Shown here: piece by piece, positions 60,062-64,000 of the stretch
Position numbering within the stretch: the stretch's first letter is position 1
How the letters are laid out: each line of letters starts with the position of its first letter
Assembly: GCA_016871395.1 (NCBI GenBank)
Contig: VFYV01000003.1
Span: forward strand, 62,001 to 126,000
Direction: 5' to 3'
Length of the DNA stretch: 64,000 bases
Source: Actinomycetota bacterium
GTDB lineage: Bacteria > Actinomycetota > Acidimicrobiia > Acidimicrobiales > Ilumatobacteraceae
Program-made: the position numbers and the translations under genes
The notes under the pieces: model-generated
Database searches by the model: none
What the model saw: the letters and a program-made list of their open reading frames with translations, nothing else
What the model was told of the DNA's origin: nothing

Positions 60062-60844
60062 ATGAACCAGGACAAATTCTTGACCGGTCGAGTCGCTCTG
60101 GTGTCGGGCGGGGGACGAGGTATCGGACGGGGTATCAGCGAGTTGTTGGCGGCCCACGGGGCGTCCATCGCGGTGAACTATCGATCGGACCGCGATGCGG
60201 CGTTGGAGACGGTGGCGACCATCGAGTCCAATGGTGGAAGGGCGCTCGCGTACGAAGCATCGGTCGACGATCCCGGTGCGGTGGCGTCGATGGTCGACTC
60301 GGTGGTGACGGATCTGGGAGGTATCGACATCTTGGTGTGCAACGCCGGGGTGGCGTCGCGCGGACGAGCCGTCGCCGACACCGACCCGGGAGAAGTCGAG
60401 CGTTTGCTGGCCACGCACGCCGTGGGTCCGCATCACCTCGCACGTTGTGCGTTGCCGAGCATGCGAACCCGTCGACGGGGTGACATCGTGATGATCTCGT
60501 CCGTGGCCACCTCCCACATGAACGCGAACGGCGCCCCCTATTCGATGGGCAAGGCGGCGATGGAGGCGTTGGCGCTGACGTTGGCCAAGGAAGAGCGTTC
60601 ACACGGGATCCACGTGAACGTGGTGGCACCCGGCTTGGTGGAGACCGACATGGGGTTGCGACTGGCTCGCGCGATGACCGGTCAAAAGGAGATGACGGAC
60701 CTGCGAGGCCTCGACAAGGGATCGCCTTTCGGTCGGGTGTGTCAGCCGTCAGATGTCGCCAACGTCGTGCTGTGGCTGTGCAGTGAGGGAGCCGGCTACG
60801 TCACGGGCCAACGAATCGAATGTGACGGTGGCGGACCGCGCTGA
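60062..60844 (+). CDS. Short-chain dehydrogenase/reductase (FabG-like)
   Basis: Classical SDR of 260 aa: cofactor loop VSGGGRGIGRGIS, LVCNAGVASRG, and catalytic Ser-Tyr-Lys in VMISSVATSHMNANGAPYSMGKAAMEA. It ends RIECDGGGPR. An Arg in NYRSDRDAALE suggests NADPH preference. The substrate is unknown. The track start at 59972 lies upstream; ATG 60062 has GGGGG upstream and gives a normal N-terminus. Monocistronic, followed by nfuA with its own promoter. Confidence 0.87.
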   Translation: MNQDKFLTGRVALVSGGGRGIGRGISELLAAHGASIAVNYRSDRDAALETVATIESNGGRALAYEASVDDPGAVASMVDSVVTDLGGIDILVCNAGVASRGRAVADTDPGEVERLLATHAVGPHHLARCALPSMRTRRRGDIVMISSVATSHMNANGAPYSMGKAAMEALALTLAKEERSHGIHVNVVAPGLVETDMGLRLARAMTGQKEMTDLRGLDKGSPFGRVCQPSDVANVVLWLCSEGAGYVTGQRIECDGGGPR

Positions 60845-60869
60845 CCGGTGGTTGGGTTTGGGCTGGCGG

Positions 60870-60875
60870 TATCCT
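60870..60875 (+). promoter_or_regulatory. -10 hexamer of leaderless promoter, nfuA
   Basis: TATCCT 7 nt before GTG 60883. Confidence 0.55.
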
Positions 60876-60882
60876 GCGACCC

Positions 60883-61515
60883 GTGAGCCCATTTGCCCCC
60901 CAAAACTCGGGCGTCGACAGCGGAACCATCATCACGATCACCGACGACGCATTGGACGAACTGATCAAGTTGCGTGACGCCGAGCAGGACGCGTCGTCGC
61001 TGGGCTTGCGACTCGAGATCGTCAGCGGAGCCGGAGAGGAGTTCAAGTACGACCTCTCGCTCGACGAGTTTCGTAAGGCGGCGTTCACCGACGAGGTACG
61101 CACGCACGGTGGGATGAAGGTCATCATCCCCGCGAAGGATCTGGAATCACTACAGGGTGCGGTGCTCGATTACGCGTCGTCGACCGGCCTCGTGATTCGC
61201 AATCCCAACAAGCCCGTGGCGATGGTGGTCGAGGGATTGGTGAGCGACGATGCGATGTCGGCCGAGATCGAGGCGGTGATCGCGAGCGAGGTGAATCCGG
61301 CCCTGGCGGCCCACGGGGGGTTCGTGACCTACGTCGGACACGACGCCGAGGGGACGGCCTACCTGACGATGGGTGGCGGTTGCCACGGGTGCTCGATGAG
61401 CCGAATGACGATGCTGGAGGGCGTTCAGACCCAGTTGGTGGAAAAGGTGGACGGGCTCGAGCGAGTGCGCGACCTCACGGACCACAGTTCCGGCGAGAAC
61501 CCCTTCTATCGCTGA
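60883..61515 (+). CDS. nfuA: NfuA-type Fe-S cluster carrier protein
   Basis: Two-domain protein of 210 aa. The N-terminal part (residues about 15-105) is a degenerate A-type/HesB-like domain (TIITITDDALDELIKLRD, LGLRLEIVSGAGEEFKYDL) without its cysteines. The C-terminal NifU-like domain (residues about 120-195) has the cluster motif GGGCHGCSMSRMTM. NfuA proteins deliver 4Fe-4S clusters, notably to lipoyl synthase, so it may serve the LipA half of the fusion at 13084, and IlvD. The start is a leaderless GTG. Confidence 0.92.
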   Translation: MSPFAPQNSGVDSGTIITITDDALDELIKLRDAEQDASSLGLRLEIVSGAGEEFKYDLSLDEFRKAAFTDEVRTHGGMKVIIPAKDLESLQGAVLDYASSTGLVIRNPNKPVAMVVEGLVSDDAMSAEIEAVIASEVNPALAAHGGFVTYVGHDAEGTAYLTMGGGCHGCSMSRMTMLEGVQTQLVEKVDGLERVRDLTDHSSGENPFYR

Positions 61516-61529
61516 GTCCCTCACCACGC

Positions 61530-61546
61530 GACGACCTCTGGTCGTC
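61530..61546 (+). terminator. Candidate terminator after nfuA
   Basis: Seven-bp perfect stem GACGACC / GGTCGTC with a TCT loop, followed by TTCG. The T-tract is weak. It lies between the convergent nfuA and amidohydrolase genes. Confidence 0.45.
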
Positions 61547-61583
61547 TTCGACTGGATGTGCTCGAGATGTCGAAGTGCCGACT

Positions 61584-63311
61584 TCAGCACCTTTGGGGAC
61601 CGCGGATGAGGTGGCCGGGGAGAGCCCCCGTGAATTCGTCATGGTCCACCGTTTGTTGGCCGGCCACGAACGTGGCCACGTACCCGCGTCCTCGCTGGAT
61701 CAAACGACGCCCGCCGGCTGGCAGGTCGAACGCCATGTGGGGCACATCGAACCCCAGATTTTCGTAGTCGATGATGTTCAAGTCTGCTCGTTGGCCGGGG
61801 GCGACCACACCGCGATCGAAGAGTCCGAACAATTTGGCGGTCTGGGCGGTCTGACGGTGAATCACGTACTCCAACCCCAAACGCGGCCCGCGCCGACGAT
61901 CACGAGTCCAATGCGTCAACATGAAGGTCGGCATTCCGCCATCGCAGATCGCCCCACAGTGGGCGCCCGCGTCCGACAGTCCCATCCGCGTTCCGGGATG
62001 CAGGTGGGCCTCGTACGTCATCGACAGATCGCCGTAGGAATAGTTGAAGAACGGGGCATAGATCATCCCGTGCCCGTCGTTCGACATCAGTTGATCGAGG
62101 ATGAGCTCGACCGGGTTCGCTCCCGTTCGTCGTGCGATTCCTCCGATCGAATCCTCGCGGCTCGGCTCATAATCGATGTTCTCGCCGTTCACCAACCACA
62201 TCCCGTCCAACTTGTCGAGGACGATTCGTCGGAAGAATCCGCCGTCGTCGGGAACGTCCCCGATGATCCGGCGACGACGCTCCGGGTCCTCGAGGGCTCG
62301 AAGTCGTTCGCCCATGGGTAGGTCCTGAACCTCGCCGTAGGCGGGATGAAAAAGCAACGGGTGCAACGACCCGTGCAAGCAATACATGATTCCGATCGAG
62401 CGACCGGCCACCTGGGCCACCATGGGAATTCCCGCCGCTCGCGCTTCGTCGAGCCGCGAGAGGACCGAACGCCAAATCTCGGGGGATTGGTCGGTCTGGC
62501 TGAGGTTCACGCTCACGGTGCGACCGGTTCGGCGAGCCAACTCGCGCATCCAACCCCATTCCTCGTGGGGAACCCGGATGTGTTCGGGTGAAAACTGGAA
62601 GTTGCCGTGACCGGCCCTGGTCATGGCTTCGGCGATCTCGAACAACTCTTGGGCGTCGACCATCGTTCCGGGTACGAGTTCACCACTCTTGGACCTGTGG
62701 AGTGGGGTGCGACTGGTCGAGAAGCCGAGAGCGCCGGCGCGGAGGGCTTCCTCGACCAGTTCGGCCATTCGTTGGCGGTCGTCCCCGGTGGCCGGTGAGT
62801 TGTCGGCGCCACGTTGCCCCATCACGTACGCGCGAAGGGGTCCGTGCGCGATTTGTGTTCCGATGTCGAGCACGTACGAGCGGGCAGCGACGGCGTTCAG
62901 ATAGTCGGGGAAGCTCTCCCATTGCCAGTCGATGCCGTCGGTCATGGCCGCGCCGGGGATGTCCTCGACGCCCTCCATCAACTCGATGAGCCATTGATGT
63001 CGCTCGGGGTGAGCGGGCGCGAAGCCGACTCCGCAGTTGCCCATGACCGCGGTCGTGACACCGTGCCACGAACTGGGGGTGAGCCAGGGATCCCACGACA
63101 CCTGGGCGTCGTAATGAGTGTGAACATCGACGAAGCCGGGCGTCACGAGGGCGCCCGCAGCGTCCAACACCCGTGCAGCACCGGCGGTACCGGCCGAGCC
63201 CGCCCCACCCACGTCGATGAATCTGCCGTCCTCCATGGTGACGTCGGCCATGCGCGCGGGCGCACCGGTTCCGTCGACGAGATTGGCGTTCTTGATGACG
63301 ACGCGAGTCAT
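61584..63311 (-). CDS. N-acyl-D-amino-acid deacylase-like amidohydrolase, paralogue 2
   Basis: Amidohydrolase-3-family protein of 575 aa, closely related to 19292-21025: [80 protein letters not shown]. The central histidine ligands of classical D-aminoacylase are not evident here (AQVAGRSIG where a His is expected). True start ATG 63311 overlaps the stop of the upstream phosphatase gene as ATGA; the track start at 63848 is inside that gene. Confidence 0.85.
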   Translation of the reverse strand: MTRVVIKNANLVDGTGAPARMADVTMEDGRFIDVGGAGSAGTAGAARVLDAAGALVTPGFVDVHTHYDAQVSWDPWLTPSSWHGVTTAVMGNCGVGFAPAHPERHQWLIELMEGVEDIPGAAMTDGIDWQWESFPDYLNAVAARSYVLDIGTQIAHGPLRAYVMGQRGADNSPATGDDRQRMAELVEEALRAGALGFSTSRTPLHRSKSGELVPGTMVDAQELFEIAEAMTRAGHGNFQFSPEHIRVPHEEWGWMRELARRTGRTVSVNLSQTDQSPEIWRSVLSRLDEARAAGIPMVAQVAGRSIGIMYCLHGSLHPLLFHPAYGEVQDLPMGERLRALEDPERRRRIIGDVPDDGGFFRRIVLDKLDGMWLVNGENIDYEPSREDSIGGIARRTGANPVELILDQLMSNDGHGMIYAPFFNYSYGDLSMTYEAHLHPGTRMGLSDAGAHCGAICDGGMPTFMLTHWTRDRRRGPRLGLEYVIHRQTAQTAKLFGLFDRGVVAPGQRADLNIIDYENLGFDVPHMAFDLPAGGRRLIQRGRGYVATFVAGQQTVDHDEFTGALPGHLIRGPQRC

Positions 63312-64000
63312 GCGCCGAGAATACCGATCACCGACGAGTGCAAACGACCGTTCGTCGAGATCGCCGAGTTGCTCGTGTAGTCGCGGTGCCCGAATCGGTC
63401 GGTGTGCGTACCTCCGGCGGCCTCGACGACCGCTTGAACCGCGGCGTTGTCGTAGGGAGCCAATCCGATGGCGTCCACGGCGACGTCGACGGCCCCTTCG
63501 GCGACGAGCATGTGTTGCCAGAAGTCTCCGTAACCGCGGGCTCGATACGCCGTCTGTTGCAGTCGGACGAGATTCGCGGTGTGTCCCGCCTCGTCCCAGC
63601 CGCGATTGAACGTGACACTGACCTGTGCGGCATTCACGGCATCCACCTCGGAGACGCGAATCGGCCGACCGTTGGCGAACGCACCCAGGCCGATTCCTCC
63701 CCACCAACGACGAGCCATGGCCGGTGCGGAAACGACTCCCAGCACCGGGCCCCGGTCGTGGTGGACGAGTGCGATGAGCGTCGCCCACACGGGCACCCCT
63801 CGCACGAAGTTGGACGTGCCGTCGATGGGGTCGATCGTCCAGGTCCAAGTCGACTCGGTGTCGCCGCTGATGCCGTGCTCCTCGCCATAGATGCCGTGCC
63901 CGGGCCGTTCCTCGAGAAGCATCGAGGTGATCGTCGACTCGGTGTTCCGGTCGGCCTCGGTCACCTCGCTCGAGTCGTCTTTTCGCGAGAGAGTGAAGGA
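63308..64000 (-). CDS. Inositol-monophosphatase-family phosphatase, HisN-like (5' end outside window)
   Basis: Mg-dependent phosphatase of the IMPase superfamily, at least 230 aa visible. The frame stays open to the window edge: VTEADRNTES is preceded in frame by LSRKDDSSE, the typical K-x-D-x-S-x-V-T-EAD start region, so the true start is beyond 64000. The catalytic motifs are EEHG, WTIDPIDGTSNFVRG and APYDNAAVQAVVEAAGG. It could act on inositol-1-phosphate (completing the pathway begun by ino1) or histidinol phosphate. Coupled by ATGA to the amidohydrolase. Confidence 0.87.
   Translation of the reverse strand, partial: SFTLSRKDDSSEVTEADRNTESTITSMLLEERPGHGIYGEEHGISGDTESTWTWTIDPIDGTSNFVRGVPVWATLIALVHHDRGPVLGVVSAPAMARRWWGGIGLGAFANGRPIRVSEVDAVNAAQVSVTFNRGWDEAGHTANLVRLQQTAYRARGYGDFWQHMLVAEGAVDVAVDAIGLAPYDNAAVQAVVEAAGGTHTDRFGHRDYTSNSAISTNGRLHSSVIGILGA

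Noticed and set aside
63312-63323. TATTCT 6 nt before the amidohydrolase ATG at 63311
   Set aside because: It is part of the conserved-frame C-terminus of the phosphatase gene (coding GIL), and the two genes already overlap by ATGA, so a separate leaderless promoter is not needed.
63312-63848. N-terminal extension of the second amidohydrolase ORF
   Set aside because: Out of frame within the phosphatase gene; the family start motif begins at ATG 63311.

Overview
The window is a dense, high-GC actinobacterial chromosome segment with no IS elements, CRISPR arrays, rRNA or tRNA genes that I could see. My best guess is the Acidimicrobiia (Ilumatobacter-like). This is inference from a MoeZ-type E1 enzyme, a PAC2 protein, a mycothiol-dependent isomerase-type protein, Ino1, actinobacterial-type SerC, frequent GTG/TTG starts and many leaderless-looking promoters. 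Coding density is very high and no gene-free stretch exceeds about 265 bases. The largest gaps are the cobalamin riboswitch (47562-47823), a stretch holding a probable 64-aa gene (21568-21801), the TPP riboswitch (59855-60061), the metY promoter gap (39918-40062), the ilvB attenuator (36447-36582) and the iron-box gap (29604-29739).

Layout, left half. 1-10 kb: end of a MoeZ-like gene, EamA exporter, class II aldolase, RidA, large subunit of a B12-dependent acyl-CoA mutase, a nitroreductase/SRPBCC/FAD-oxidoreductase/epimerase operon, and the Kup potassium transporter. 10-16 kb: lipoate block lpd, E2 acyltransferase, a LipB-LipA fusion, then an M24 peptidase. 16-19.3 kb: accessory operon for a molybdenum hydroxylase (MoxR/CoxD, CoxE, two XdhC-type proteins) without the structural enzyme. 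19.3-26 kb: amidohydrolase, NUDIX, and an acyl-CoA dehydrogenase/SDR/enoyl-CoA isomerase set resembling steroid-ring (FadE30/IpdF) genes. 26-29.7 kb: fbpABC-type iron transporter behind two DtxR/IdeR-like boxes. 29.7-41.4 kb: ilvD, a coupled ino1-formate dehydrogenase-like-DUF3054 operon, folD, ilvBNC with a leader-peptide attenuator, and metY.

Layout, right half. 41.4-44.7 kb: PAC2, serC and a divergent class I aminotransferase. 44.7-50.6 kb: a B12 locus, with cobOUTS (adenosylation and lower-loop assembly) transcribed leftward and riboswitch-controlled btuFCD rightward. 50.6-54.3 kb: a mycothiol-type DinB protein, a CopC-CopD fusion, and a pair of unknown genes (60 aa and 405 aa). 54.3-60 kb: TPP-riboswitch operon thiN-thiB-thiP-thiQ, followed by an oxidoreductase-acetyltransferase fusion. 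60-64 kb: SDR, nfuA, a second amidohydrolase and a truncated inositol-monophosphatase-family gene.

The cofactor theme is strong: lipoate, B12, thiamine, molybdenum, Fe-S and iron are each represented by synthesis, salvage or uptake genes. Three RNA-level controls are readable: a cobalamin riboswitch with an RBS-sequestering hairpin, a TPP riboswitch, and an ilv leader-peptide attenuator. About eighteen transcription units have a TANNNT-like hexamer (or the variants CANNNT or TANNNA) 6-8 nt upstream of the start codon, which is the signature of leaderless mRNAs. Inside operons, genes are chained by ATGA/GTGA/TGATG overlaps. Both patterns were used to choose starts, which often differ from the longest ORF in the track.
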